Shown: positions 40,397 to 48,305 of the stretch, piece after piece
How the letters are laid out: each line of letters begins with the position of its first letter
Position numbering within the stretch: the first letter of the stretch is position 1
Source of the DNA: Chloroflexota bacterium
GTDB taxonomy: Bacteria; Chloroflexota; Anaerolineae; Aggregatilineales; Phototrophicaceae
Assembly (NCBI GenBank): GCA_013388745.1
Contig: JACAER010000013.1
Coordinates: forward strand, 35,366 to 99,365
Length of the DNA: 64,000 nt
Direction: 5' to 3'
The notes under the pieces: model-generated
The model's input: only the letters and a program-made list of their open reading frames with translations
What the model was told of the DNA's origin: nothing
The model's database searches: none
Position numbers and translations under genes: made by a program

Positions 40397-41032
40397 CTAC
40401 TGGGCTAAAGATTCGCGAGTCAGTCGGGTCGTGGCCGGAAGCGGATCTGAGTAACCTTGTGGTAGGCTAAACAGGGCAGCAGCAACAGTTGCGCTAATCC
40501 AACCATGATAGCCGTTGTATCCGTCAATAGAGTCGTTGAGTTCCATCAACGCGATCCAAGCGACACTCAGCGCCGTATCCATGTCGGCAACTACCGTTCG
40601 GAATTCGTAGGTGGCCAGTTCTGGTACGGCATTCTCGCCATCTAGGAGCGAATGGACATTATCGCTGAACGTTACAATGCCCGAAAAGCGACTGGCAATT
40701 GTGGCGCTGGCACGGTTAAACGTCGTCAACGCGCCCGCCAGCCTGGTATATGACCGATTAGCAGACAGATCAACCTCAAGGCCCTCGATGAACGTTATGA
40801 CACTTGAAAGCGAAGGCTGGATTGCTGGAAAGGCTAATTCGTAAGCTATTTGGGCAGCCTCTACCCGTGCCTGACGAGCCATCAATTCGTTGCGGTCACC
40901 TGGAATTGAGATCACCAGCAGCACCAGAAACACGAGCACGGCCGCTGCGATGAGTTTGTTCCGAAGACTCAGGCGATTCAGAAAACCTCTTTTTGCAGTT
41001 TCCTGACCAGTTAGTTTGGCGGATGTAGTCAT
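40397..41032 (-). CDS. LemA-like membrane-anchored protein
   Basis: The 211-residue protein has one membrane helix (about 26-43) followed by a long helical domain. The pattern ARQARVEAAQIAYELAFPAIQPSLSS and the late YNGYHGWISATVAAALFSLPQGYSDPLP recall LemA proteins, which share a YN...FP...F arrangement, but identity is low and I rate the assignment as tentative. The ATG follows GGAG with seven bases spacing. It is flanked by other island genes on the same strand. Confidence 0.6.
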   Translation of the reverse strand: MTTSAKLTGQETAKRGFLNRLSLRNKLIAAAVLVFLVLLVISIPGDRNELMARQARVEAAQIAYELAFPAIQPSLSSVITFIEGLEVDLSANRSYTRLAGALTTFNRASATIASRFSGIVTFSDNVHSLLDGENAVPELATYEFRTVVADMDTALSVAWIALMELNDSIDGYNGYHGWISATVAAALFSLPQGYSDPLPATTRLTRESLAQ

Positions 41033-41180
41033 GATTTGCTCCTTTGAACTAAACCACTTTCTTTGAGGACATTGGACATCGGCTTCTCTCAAAGTCGTTA
41101 TCGGAGTGTCCTCAAGCTTCGGGGGTAACTACTGAAGGTTATTTTGGCCATTGGCCTTGCATGTGCTGGGTGTTTGTTAC

Positions 41181-41450
41181 TCACCCAGGGCTTTGGCCCT
41201 CTGCCTGAGCTTCGAGTTGATCTAGCCGTGTGTAGTAGTCATGGATCTCTTTCAGATGCGCCCAAGCGATCTTTCCCGTCAAGATGGGATCATCATTGGT
41301 GATGTTGGTCTCCGGGTCATGCGCGCCATGTTCGAGTTCGACCTCAAGCCCGCGCCGAAACTGCTCCAGATCGATTATCGTCCAGTCGATCCCAAGCTGT
41401 GTTCCGACCGAGCGTGCTTCCTCACAGGAGATTTGTTGTTTGCTGCTCAT
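41181..41450 (-). CDS. DUF5661 family protein
   Basis: The 89-residue soluble protein contains LGIDWTIIDLEQFRRGLEVELEHG and HDPETNITNDDPILTGKIAWAHL, the signature of DUF5661 proteins, which are found in diverse bacteria and phages. GAGG precedes the ATG. The function is unknown. Confidence 0.85.
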   Translation of the reverse strand: MSSKQQISCEEARSVGTQLGIDWTIIDLEQFRRGLEVELEHGAHDPETNITNDDPILTGKIAWAHLKEIHDYYTRLDQLEAQAEGQSPG

Positions 41451-41564
41451 GAGTCCTCACATTTCTTCAGCGCGGTCCAATCGCGTTGGACATCACCTTT
41501 CTGTTGATCCATAGCAGCCATTGCGTTACCTTCCTTTGCCTAGCAGCGGTCTAATGTGACACAC

Positions 41565-42620
41565 TCAAACCCAGCCGTGCCGCTGAAAAACCACGCGCAT
41601 TACCATAATAGAGCCAATCATGAGCAGTGTAATTAGAATAGAAATAACCAGGCCGTTAATCGGTAGAATCACAGTTTCACCGACGGTGAAGAAATTCGAG
41701 TCAAACAAGCCCACAAAAAACGTGAAGGGCAGAAACACTAACGAAATAATCGTGAGGCGGTTGACCGCCTCCCCCATCTTGCGGGAGTGTTGATTGGCGA
41801 TAATTTCCAACACATTGTTGGTGAGGTCGCGCTGTGCGTCGATCACATCATAAATGCCAAGCAAGCGCTCATAAAGATGGCGGAACAAATCCCGAATATC
41901 GCTATTGCTGGAGACCCGTTGTTCGCCTATGAGATTCGAGAGCACTTCCCGCTGCGGGGCGATCATCTGCCGCAGCCCAATCAGGTGCTGTTTGATGCGA
42001 TAGACCGACTTTTGCGCGTGTTTATCGTCATTGTCATTCAGCAGTTTTGCTTCCAGTTCGTTGAGCTGATTACTGATGCGATCCAGCAGGGGATAGTAGG
42101 TATCAATCATATGTTGTCCGGTAAGGTAGAGAAAATAAGCAGCCCCGCGCTCCCAGGAATTGGGATTTTGAGCCACACGATCATAGGCTTCTTCGAGCGC
42201 GGTAGTGTCGGCTTTGCGCACAGTAATATAATAATGTTCGCCGATAATGCAGTGGATTTCTTTACTCACCAGGGTGTTGCTTTGCGTATGGGGCTGGAAT
42301 AGTGAAAGAAAAAGATAGCCAGGGTACACCAGCAGTGTCGGACGGCGATCTTCCCGCAGCAAATCAGCGACAACGGTGGGGGCCAGTTGCAGTAAACGCT
42401 CAAGCCAGATAATTTCTTGCGCTTCAGGGGTAACGATGTCAATCCACAGCGTCCTGCCTTCGGCAAAACAGGTTTCCAGGTTTTCCTGGGTAAGGTTACG
42501 ACGCAGGGTGAGTGGAACGGCTGAAACATTTTCCGCTGCCCCATCGACTGAGGACACAGCGTTGGCTTCAAGCACCGCCTGATGTTCAGGGTTAGGGACA
42601 ACCACAATCGAACGTATCAT
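41565..42620 (-). CDS. CorA-family divalent-cation transporter lacking a GMN motif
   Basis: The 351-residue protein has the long N-terminal cytoplasmic domain of CorA (YPGYLFLSLFQPH, HCIIGEHYYITVR) and two C-terminal membrane helices (about 290-312 and 322-345). The loop between them should carry GMN, the Mg2+ selectivity motif; here it reads VGLFDSNFF. That change suggests another cation or altered transport. The length and coiled-coil stalk (QLNELEAKLLNDNDD) are otherwise normal. Island gene. Confidence 0.87.
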   Translation of the reverse strand: MIRSIVVVPNPEHQAVLEANAVSSVDGAAENVSAVPLTLRRNLTQENLETCFAEGRTLWIDIVTPEAQEIIWLERLLQLAPTVVADLLREDRRPTLLVYPGYLFLSLFQPHTQSNTLVSKEIHCIIGEHYYITVRKADTTALEEAYDRVAQNPNSWERGAAYFLYLTGQHMIDTYYPLLDRISNQLNELEAKLLNDNDDKHAQKSVYRIKQHLIGLRQMIAPQREVLSNLIGEQRVSSNSDIRDLFRHLYERLLGIYDVIDAQRDLTNNVLEIIANQHSRKMGEAVNRLTIISLVFLPFTFFVGLFDSNFFTVGETVILPINGLVISILITLLMIGSIMVMRVVFQRHGWV

Positions 42621-42677
42621 GTTTCACCATTCCACTCCAGACAAAAATGCGCCACGACGAGAACCTGCGGCGCTGTG

Positions 42678-42962
42678 CTAGGCGTGTTTCATCCGCTCAT
42701 CAACGCTTTTACGCAGATCGTTAAATTGTTCTTCAAGCCGCTTCATAAACGGTTCAATCGATTCGCGGCCCGTATTCAGACCATCGCCGAGACTCTCTGC
42801 AAGCTCGCGGCGGGCTTTTTTGCCAGAAACCGGGGAAAAGAGCACGGCTAATGCGGCTCCGATTCCCAGGCCAAACGTCAGAAAAACCAACATTAGTACG
42901 GCTCTGCCGCGCAGCGCCTGCATTTCGGCGTCGTGACTATAGTAGATACGATCACTGTTCAT
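42678..42962 (-). CDS. YtxH-like small membrane protein
   Basis: The 94-residue protein has one membrane helix (about 17-37) ending LFSPVSGKKARRELAESLGDGL, the typical YtxH continuation (tail with GKKxRxxL), then an amphipathic helix. The family is induced by general stress in Firmicutes. The ATG at 42962 follows GAGG. Adjacent to CorA-like and GlsB-like genes. Confidence 0.82.
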   Translation of the reverse strand: MNSDRIYYSHDAEMQALRGRAVLMLVFLTFGLGIGAALAVLFSPVSGKKARRELAESLGDGLNTGRESIEPFMKRLEEQFNDLRKSVDERMKHA

Positions 42963-43059
42963 TCGCTGTATCCTCATTGCATTAATCAGCAGGTTATGTG
43001 AAGGGGCACGGGCAATAAATCGCCGGTACCCCTATATGATAGAAGCGCGCTGCACGGAC

Positions 43060-43335
43060 TTATCGAGAAAACATCCGGCGTCCACTCAACAGACGCAACA
43101 GGGCCAACAGCACTACCGCCCCGACGAAAGCCACAATGACGCTCCAGATATTGAAGCCCGTCACGCCGGCTGCTCCAAACTGATTGAAGAGAAAACCACC
43201 GATAAAGGCGCCGACGATACCCACAACGATGTCCATAAGCAGCCCTTGCTGGCCGTTCGTTTTCATCACTATGCTTGCCAGCCAGCCAGCAACTGCTCCG
43301 ACGATTAACCACGCGAGCCATCCCATTTGATCCAT
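43060..43335 (-). CDS. GlsB/YeaQ/YmgE family membrane protein
   Basis: The 91-residue protein has three hydrophobic segments with glycine-rich motifs: AWLIVGAVAGWLASIVMK, DIVVGIVGAFIGGFLF, and VIVAFVGAVVLLALLRLL. This matches the transglycosylase-associated (GlsB) family of stress-induced inner-membrane proteins. A perfect GGAGG is eight bases before the ATG. Confidence 0.92.
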   Translation of the reverse strand: MDQMGWLAWLIVGAVAGWLASIVMKTNGQQGLLMDIVVGIVGAFIGGFLFNQFGAAGVTGFNIWSVIVAFVGAVVLLALLRLLSGRRMFSR

Positions 43336-43474
43336 GATTCTTGCCTCCAATAGCTTTGTAGATTACTTCTACATTCAGTATAGAATGTGCAGCCGGTCAA
43401 AACATCCTTCTTCGAGTGGGTTATTTTGTCATCCCAGAGAATGATCTTTTGCCCATCTGACAATTGGCAGTCAG

Positions 43475-43684
43475 TCAGGTAGCGGTATCCTCGTTTTCAA
43501 CCCAGGATTCTTTTTCAACGACCAGGAGAACGGGTTCGGTTGTGCGCTCATGAGGAATAGGAGCAGCAAGGATTACCGTATCGGTTGTAGGAACAGTGAC
43601 CATTACCGGAAGTGATTTGGCTGTGTCCTCGCTGTCAATCTGAGGTTCTTCCTCAACCATCGGAATTGCATAGGGCAAGGACAA
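43475..43684 (-). CDS. possible small acidic protein (TTG start)
   Basis: The 69-codon ORF is not recognised. It contains two similar acidic units, EEEPQIDSEDTA near the start and EKESWVENEDTA at the end, which suggests selection on the protein. The start is a TTG with no clear ribosome site, and the ATG further in (MVEEEPQ) may be real. Chance ORF is the alternative. Confidence 0.3.
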   Translation of the reverse strand: MSLPYAIPMVEEEPQIDSEDTAKSLPVMVTVPTTDTVILAAPIPHERTTEPVLLVVEKESWVENEDTAT

Positions 43685-43746
43685 AGAGAAGTATGTCGGG
43701 AGAGGACAAAAAGAATTTTAGCTGTGTGATCGGCTGGAGGGTTGAT

Positions 43747-44406
43747 CTAGGGGATATAAAAAGTGCCTAAAGTGAGGTTGTGTTCTAATACCATTATGAT
43801 CGCTTCGGTACGACTTTCGACACCCAACTTGGCAAGAATGTTGCTGACATGGTTTTTGGCGGTGGGAAGGCTGATCACCAGCAGGTCGGCAATCTCCTTA
43901 TTCTCCAACCCTTTAACCATTAAACTCAGCACTTCTCGTTCGCGCGGGGTCAGATTCTCAAATTTTGGTTGAGGTTCCTGGATGGATCGGACGAGGACAT
44001 CGGTGACTTCCTGCGCATAGGTAGGAGAACCCTTTTTAGCGGCGCGGATGGCCTTAGCGAGATCGTCCGCCGAAATCTTCTTAAATAAGTATCCAGTTAC
44101 CCCTGCTGCGAGAGCGTCCTTAATCAGTCTCTCTTCACCGAAACTGGTGAGTGCAATCACCTTTATGTCTGGGAAGTCGTGGTGGATGAGGCGTGTAGCC
44201 GTGATACCATCCATGATGGGCATCATCAAATCCATCAATACAACATCGGGTCGTTTTTCGGCGCACAGGGCTAAGGCTTCTTTTCCATTAGCCGCTTCAC
44301 CCACCAGTTCGAGATCACTGTAACTCATCAGGAATACGGCTAAACCCCTACGCAGCATAGCGTGGTCATCGACGATCACGATCCGTATCCGATTTTGTGA
44401 CACCAT
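43747..44406 (-). CDS. NarL/FixJ-type response regulator
   Basis: The 219-residue regulator has a receiver domain (about 5-125) with DD near 13-14, phospho-acceptor Asp in VVLMDLMMPIMDG near 59 and K in LFKKISADDL, then a LuxR-type helix-turn-helix (about 150-210, LTPREREVLSLMVKGLENKEIA). The adjoining kinase, on the same strand 44 bp upstream, makes a clear two-component pair. Target genes are probably in the island, but no site is recognised. Confidence 0.94.
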   Translation of the reverse strand: MVSQNRIRIVIVDDHAMLRRGLAVFLMSYSDLELVGEAANGKEALALCAEKRPDVVLMDLMMPIMDGITATRLIHHDFPDIKVIALTSFGEERLIKDALAAGVTGYLFKKISADDLAKAIRAAKKGSPTYAQEVTDVLVRSIQEPQPKFENLTPREREVLSLMVKGLENKEIADLLVISLPTAKNHVSNILAKLGVESRTEAIIMVLEHNLTLGTFYIP

Positions 44407-44450
44407 TTATTCACCTTGACTACCGAACTTTGTGAAAACATTCCCTGCAA

Positions 44451-45995
44451 TTATTGTACTGAGTTCTCATCTGCGGGAGCAACCCAACTGACTTTGATCA
44501 GTGTCCCCTCCCCTTTATAGCTGGTGATTTCCAGCGCTCCACCAATACTCTGGACGCGGTCTTTCATAATCCTGAGTCCCAGGTGATCGGGGCCAATTTC
44601 AGTCGGGTCGAAGCCAGTTCCATCGTCCTGAATAGTGAGTTCAACTCGTCCCGAATGGCTGCTAAAATGGATTTCAATATGGCTGGCTAAAGCGTGGTGG
44701 GCAGTATTGTTGAGCGCTTCCTGGGCCACACGGTAGAAAACAAAATGCACTTCTGACGGAACAGGCTCCAGATCTTCTATTTGTACCGAAATCTTCAGGC
44801 CAGCGCGGTTAGCGATGATTCCGGCGAGCTGGCGGATCAGGTCGCCTAATTTCTCATCAGTGAGGGCCGAAGGCCGGAGTTCCAGCAGCAGGGCGCGCAT
44901 CTCTTCCAGAGCGTTTTGAGCTAATTGATGGACAGTAGCCAGAGTGCGTCGTCCCTCCTCCACATCAAATTCCCATATCGCGGGCAGCCGTTCGGTTATC
45001 AGGCTCACCGACCAGAGCGTCTGAGAGATGGTATCATGCAGTTCATTCGCCAGACGGCTCCGCTCTGCCGTTACCGCCGCCTGTTTAGCGCGGCCAAGCA
45101 GGCGGGCATTTTGAATGGCAATGGCGGCCTGATCGGCAAAACTTTGCAGCCGTTCCGCATGTGCCTGGGTGAAATAGCCCGGAGTAGCACTATCCAGCGA
45201 TAAAAAGCCTAGAATGGTGCCGTTGGCGCGGATAGGAGCGGTGACATTCGAGTTGACCCAATCTAAGCCTGGAAAGCCAATCCACATCGGCGAAGTGGTT
45301 GTATCGGCAATCGCCAGCGGTTTTCCAATTTCAATCAATTGCTGTAAGGCCACCAGTTTCGCAAGGGGAATGCGCTGGCTTAACCACGCTTTTTCCAGTC
45401 CCTTTTCGATGTACCCTCTCTGACGTACTACCCGTACCAGATCAGACTCTACAAACAGGACATTCGCTCCATCATAGGGGGTAACCCGTTTAATGGTATC
45501 AAGGATATGATCCAGGATTTTATCCAGGTCAAGGGTACTGCTCATAGTCGCCAGCGTATCGCGCAGGGCCTCGGTTAAGGCGCGTTCTCCCTGCTCAAGC
45601 GCCTGGGTTCGTTTTTGCGCCTCAATTTGTTCCTGCAGGCGTTGGTTCAGCCTGGACTGATAGGCAATGTGTTCTTGAAGGTGCGCCTCCAAGTGGTTAT
45701 AGGCTTTTCGCAGCTTTCGCGCGGCAGTTTCGCGCTCGGTGATCTGGCTTTTCAAGGCAACCGTCGCTCGGGTCAAGGCGGCTGTTTGCTCCTGAACCTG
45801 TCTTTCCAATTCGGCATAGGTTTCGGATATATCGTGTTCTGATAACGTAGGGCCAGTGCCCTGCTGGATTAAATCCACTATCTCGCTAAGTACGGTTGTG
45901 GTCGCGTTGAGTGCTGCCGCATCGGTTGGTTGATTCTGCTGAAGTGCGTTAATCCAGCTTTGAATCGCCTCTATTTTTTCATTCAGGTCACTCAT
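44451..45995 (-). CDS. GAF-domain histidine kinase (HisKA_3/NarX-like)
   Basis: The 514-residue protein has a long coiled coil (about 60-150, ELERQVQEQTAALTRA), a GAF sensor (about 165-305) and a HisKA_3 dimer domain with phospho-histidine in SRLANELHDTISQTLW, followed by HATPase (DDGTGFD, HLGLRIMKDR). No membrane helix, so it senses an internal signal. The ATG at 45995 is used; the track's GTG at 46013 lies 18 bases upstream. It precedes the NarL-type regulator. Confidence 0.92.
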   Translation of the reverse strand: MSDLNEKIEAIQSWINALQQNQPTDAAALNATTTVLSEIVDLIQQGTGPTLSEHDISETYAELERQVQEQTAALTRATVALKSQITERETAARKLRKAYNHLEAHLQEHIAYQSRLNQRLQEQIEAQKRTQALEQGERALTEALRDTLATMSSTLDLDKILDHILDTIKRVTPYDGANVLFVESDLVRVVRQRGYIEKGLEKAWLSQRIPLAKLVALQQLIEIGKPLAIADTTTSPMWIGFPGLDWVNSNVTAPIRANGTILGFLSLDSATPGYFTQAHAERLQSFADQAAIAIQNARLLGRAKQAAVTAERSRLANELHDTISQTLWSVSLITERLPAIWEFDVEEGRRTLATVHQLAQNALEEMRALLLELRPSALTDEKLGDLIRQLAGIIANRAGLKISVQIEDLEPVPSEVHFVFYRVAQEALNNTAHHALASHIEIHFSSHSGRVELTIQDDGTGFDPTEIGPDHLGLRIMKDRVQSIGGALEITSYKGEGTLIKVSWVAPADENSVQ

Positions 45996-46116
45996 TTCAC
46001 TATCCGCCTTCACCTATGCTGAGATGGTTCTGATAGTGACGGAAAATTGTCTCTTCAGCAAAAAGATCATTCCAAAGGACTAATGGAAGTACGATTTCAA
46101 AATGAGATGATCTTCC

Positions 46117-46144
46117 GTAGGGGCGCACGGCTGTGCGCTCCTAC
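46117..46144. repeat. GTAGGGGCGCAC-type palindrome
   Basis: GTAGGGGCGCAC and GTGCGCTCCTAC form a 12-bp stem with one G-T pair and a 4-nt loop. This GTAGGGGCGCAC...TAC palindrome is a widespread dispersed repeat in Chloroflexota and cyanobacteria. Confidence 0.7.
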
Positions 46145-46178
46145 GGGAACATTCGACATCTAAGTACAACCACAGAAA

Positions 46179-46292
46179 TCATGACGGAAGCGCCCCGATA
46201 ATCGACAAGACCTGTTGGAGCATTTTGTTGTAACGGTCGAAGAAGCGTTGAGCCGCACGGAGCAGGGCTTTAACATTCTCAAATAGCACACT
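46179..46292 (-). pseudogene. IS630-type transposase, C-terminal remnant
   Basis: The last 37 codons of a transposase-like frame are intact: SVLFENVKALLRAAQRFFD and RYNKMLQQVLSIIGALPS, ending in TGA. The FFxxYN ... LSIIG tail is characteristic of IS630-group transposases. The upstream part has been lost. Confidence 0.5.
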
Positions 46293-46387
46293 TTACTTAT
46301 AGGACACATCCATTCGTGCGTCTCATTTCATGTCTCATGATATATTTCTCGGAGGGCTTAAAATGTGATGAGATATGGGGAAATCCT

Positions 46388-46441
46388 ATGGCGATCATTG
46401 GCTACGCGCGCGTCAGTTCGGTGCGGCAAGGGATAATGTGA
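46388..46441 (+). pseudogene. serine recombinase/resolvase, N-terminal remnant
   Basis: The first 14 codons read MAIIGYARVSSVRQ, the start of Tn3-type resolvases/serine recombinases with the nucleophile serine in YARVSS. The frame then stops (GIM and TGA). GGGGA precedes the ATG. The rest of the gene is missing. Confidence 0.6.
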
Positions 46442-46462
46442 GTTGCATTATACGGCCCGTCA

Positions 46463-46750
46463 TCAAGGGCACTGAAACGCATAATTGTCCCACCCACCCA
46501 CCGCGATAGCGCTGCGGCGATACCCACGCTGCTCCTCGTCCCACCGTTCATACCGCTCACGACCTGGAAAATCGGTCGCCTCTTGTTCCAACATCTCTTG
46601 AACCACCCGCTGCGCCGCCAGCCGAATGAACTGACTTATCGGTGCTTGCTGGCTGCCGCCGCCCACGACATCTCGTAACTCTTGCCGTACCCGTTCACTG
46701 GGTGCTATTTCTGGCATACGGACATCACCGGCGTGTTTGACGCTGAACAC
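46463..46750 (-). pseudogene. IS256-type transposase, N-terminal remnant
   Basis: Residues MPEIAPSERVRQELRD and FIRLAAQRVVQEMLEQEATDFPGRERYER match the start of IS256-family transposases (which continue with RGYRNGY). Here the match ends at RGYRR and the remaining 16 residues are unrelated, so the catalytic DDE domain is lost. Confidence 0.7.
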
Positions 46751-46760
46751 CTTGAATAAA

Positions 46761-46800
46761 AACAGCCTCTACCGGCGAATAAACGTCGGTAGAGGCTGTT
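46761..46800 (-). terminator. 14-bp stem hairpin, intrinsic-terminator-like on the minus strand
   Basis: AACAGCCTCTACCG and CGGTAGAGGCTGTT are exact 14-bp arms. On the minus strand the stem is followed by TTTTTATT, a good terminator tail. Its inner stem (GCCTCTACC / GGTAGAGG) is identical to the terminator stem at 47718. Confidence 0.7.
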
Positions 46801-46951
46801 AGTGCTTTATATGACGGTTTGGTCAAATTAGCCGGGGCCGAGCCTCATCGCTCTCTTCAATTATCTGTGTTATCCTGCTCTTGCTGGCGCTTGACAAGAG
46901 CCATTTACTGAAGTCAAGTAAAGAGAAAAGATGCAGGAGGCACTTGCCTGT

Positions 46952-47560
46952 ATGACTCGAATTATCCTGACCCGACATGGACAAACGGATTGGAATCGCT
47001 ATGAACGCTTCCGAGGGCGTGCTGATATTCCTCTCAACGAGACCGGAATTGTACAGGCGGAAGCAGTGCAGCGGCGCATCAAGTCAGGCGGGCAACTGGC
47101 GGCGATTTATACCAGTCCCATGAGCCGATCCGTCAAAACCGCCGAGATCATTGCAGCGGCATTTGATCTGGTTGTGCAGCCTGTGGATGCGCTAAATGAT
47201 ATTCATTACGGTGAATGGCAGGGTTTGACGGCGGATGAAGTGCGAAGACACTGGTCTGATGCGTTGGATACCTGGTATCGCGCACCGCATCTGGCGCGAA
47301 TTCCCGGCGGTGAAACGCTGCATAACGTGCTCGCACGCACAGCCAATGCCCTTTGTGACATCACCCAGAAACATCCCTCCGAAGATGTCGTGATCGTAGG
47401 ACATGACTGCGTGAATCGCATCCTGCTGCTCTTTATGCTGGGTTTGCCGCTTTCGCGTTACTGGCATCTTGTACAGGGGAACTGCGCGATCAATATTATT
47501 CATTTCGAGAACAATGATTTTACAGTGGTTTTGATGAACGAAACCTCGCATCTCCCATAG
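46952..47560 (+). CDS. histidine phosphatase (phosphoglycerate-mutase-like)
   Basis: The 202-residue enzyme has the catalytic RHG in LTRHGQTDWNRYERFRGRADIPLNETG, SRSVKTAEIIA and the second histidine in VIVGHDCVNRILL. It resembles CobC/PhoE-type small-molecule phosphatases; the substrate is not fixed by sequence. AGGAGG lies 11 bases before the ATG at 46952; the track's ATG at 46931 would bury it. It is flanked by the transposase graveyard and the fluoride locus. Confidence 0.9.
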   Translation: MTRIILTRHGQTDWNRYERFRGRADIPLNETGIVQAEAVQRRIKSGGQLAAIYTSPMSRSVKTAEIIAAAFDLVVQPVDALNDIHYGEWQGLTADEVRRHWSDALDTWYRAPHLARIPGGETLHNVLARTANALCDITQKHPSEDVVIVGHDCVNRILLLFMLGLPLSRYWHLVQGNCAINIIHFENNDFTVVLMNETSHLP

Positions 47561-47606
47561 GGTGACAAGAGAATATTTCTTCAATTGTTTACCGTATGGT
47601 TGGTGC

Positions 47607-47635
47607 TTGACATTTACGACTGGGGGCAGGATAAT
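47607..47635 (+). promoter_or_regulatory. consensus sigma-70 promoter of the fluoride operon
   Basis: TTGACA (47607-47612) and GATAAT (47630-47635) are spaced by exactly 17 bp. A transcript would begin near 47642, about 18 nt before the aptamer. This is the strongest canonical promoter in the window. Confidence 0.85.
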
Positions 47636-47659
47636 TGCCCGCTGAGAAGTAAATTCATT

Positions 47660-47725
47660 AAGCGATGAAGCTCGCTTGAGCCATCTGTTGGCCGAAGCGT
47701 CCAAAGTGGACTGATAGCCTCTACC
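47660..47725 (+). promoter_or_regulatory. fluoride riboswitch (crcB motif)
   Basis: The element shows the parts of the fluoride aptamer: P1 hairpin AAGCGA/TCGCTT with loop ATGAAGC, P2 hairpin GTCCA-aag-TGGAC, then CTGATAGCCTCTACC. That last string matches the conserved CUGAUGGCCUCUAC tail of the Thermotoga fluoride riboswitch. The loop GAAGCT can pair with AGCCTC (pseudoknot, one mismatch). A 21-nt joining region has an extra small hairpin (GCCA/TGGC). The tail overlaps the 5' arm of the following terminator, so aptamer folding should block termination when fluoride is bound. Located 162 bp before crcB. Confidence 0.82.
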
Positions 47726-47746
47726 CGATGTGGTAGAGGTTTTTTT
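47718..47746 (+). terminator. intrinsic terminator, expression platform of the fluoride riboswitch
   Basis: CCTCTACC-cgatgt-GGTAGAGG followed by seven T. The 5' arm is shared with the riboswitch pseudoknot strand. Without fluoride this would stop transcription after about 105 nt. Confidence 0.9.
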
Positions 47747-47886
47747 GTCTGGAAGCGGATCAGATGATTGAGCTTATAAAAGGAACGCTGACAGCTAAAG
47801 ATGGGTTTGAACTTGTTCATCGCCAATTTGCGCTAGAGTTAACATCAAAATCATGACTTCAAATCAGCAAACGGCAGCATAAATCT

Positions 47887-48282
47887 ATGTTCTTGACGAG
47901 GCGACAGGTGGAGACTTTTCTCATCATCGGGCTAGGTGGGTTTATCGGCGCGAATTTGCGGTATATCGTTTCGGGCTGGGCAACCGAGCGTTTTGGGAAT
48001 GCCTTCCCGTGGGGAACCCTGCTTATCAATTTTAGCGGCTCGTGTCTGCTGGCGGTCTTTGTTGGATGGGCTACCAATCATCCTCTCTTCGACCCGCGTG
48101 TACGGCTACTGATTGCCGTTGGTTTTTTCGGGGCATATACCACTTTTTCGACCTATGCGACGGAGAGTCTTGCGCTTTTGCAGGCGGGTGATTGGATTGG
48201 CGCTGTGGGCAACGTTTTGGGAACGAATCTGATCTGTATTCTTGGAGCACTTTTAGGGCTGGCAGTTGGCGGTCGATTGTAA
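47887..48282 (+). CDS. crcB: fluoride exporter FluC (CrcB)
   Basis: The 131-residue protein has four membrane helices and the CrcB motifs: GGFIGANLRYIVSGW at the start, GTLLINFSGSCLLAVF (with the conserved Asn) and GFFGAYTTFSTYATES (the Phe-box and TTFSTF-type region). Fluc channels form dual-topology dimers that expel F-. It is downstream of the fluoride riboswitch and 23 bp before the DUF190 gene. Confidence 0.95.
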   Translation: MFLTRRQVETFLIIGLGGFIGANLRYIVSGWATERFGNAFPWGTLLINFSGSCLLAVFVGWATNHPLFDPRVRLLIAVGFFGAYTTFSTYATESLALLQAGDWIGAVGNVLGTNLICILGALLGLAVGGRL

Positions 48283-48305
48283 AATAAGGATAAAGGAGAA
48301 ATGCG

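Noticed and set aside
46763-46800. Possible second fluoride riboswitch, because the stem GCCTCTACC is shared
   Set aside because: No P1 or P2 hairpin and no CTGAT string precede it, so only a terminator-like hairpin is supported.
47614-47826. Minus-strand ORF of 70 codons over the crcB leader
   Set aside because: It covers the riboswitch and terminator in antisense and has no ribosome site or homology.
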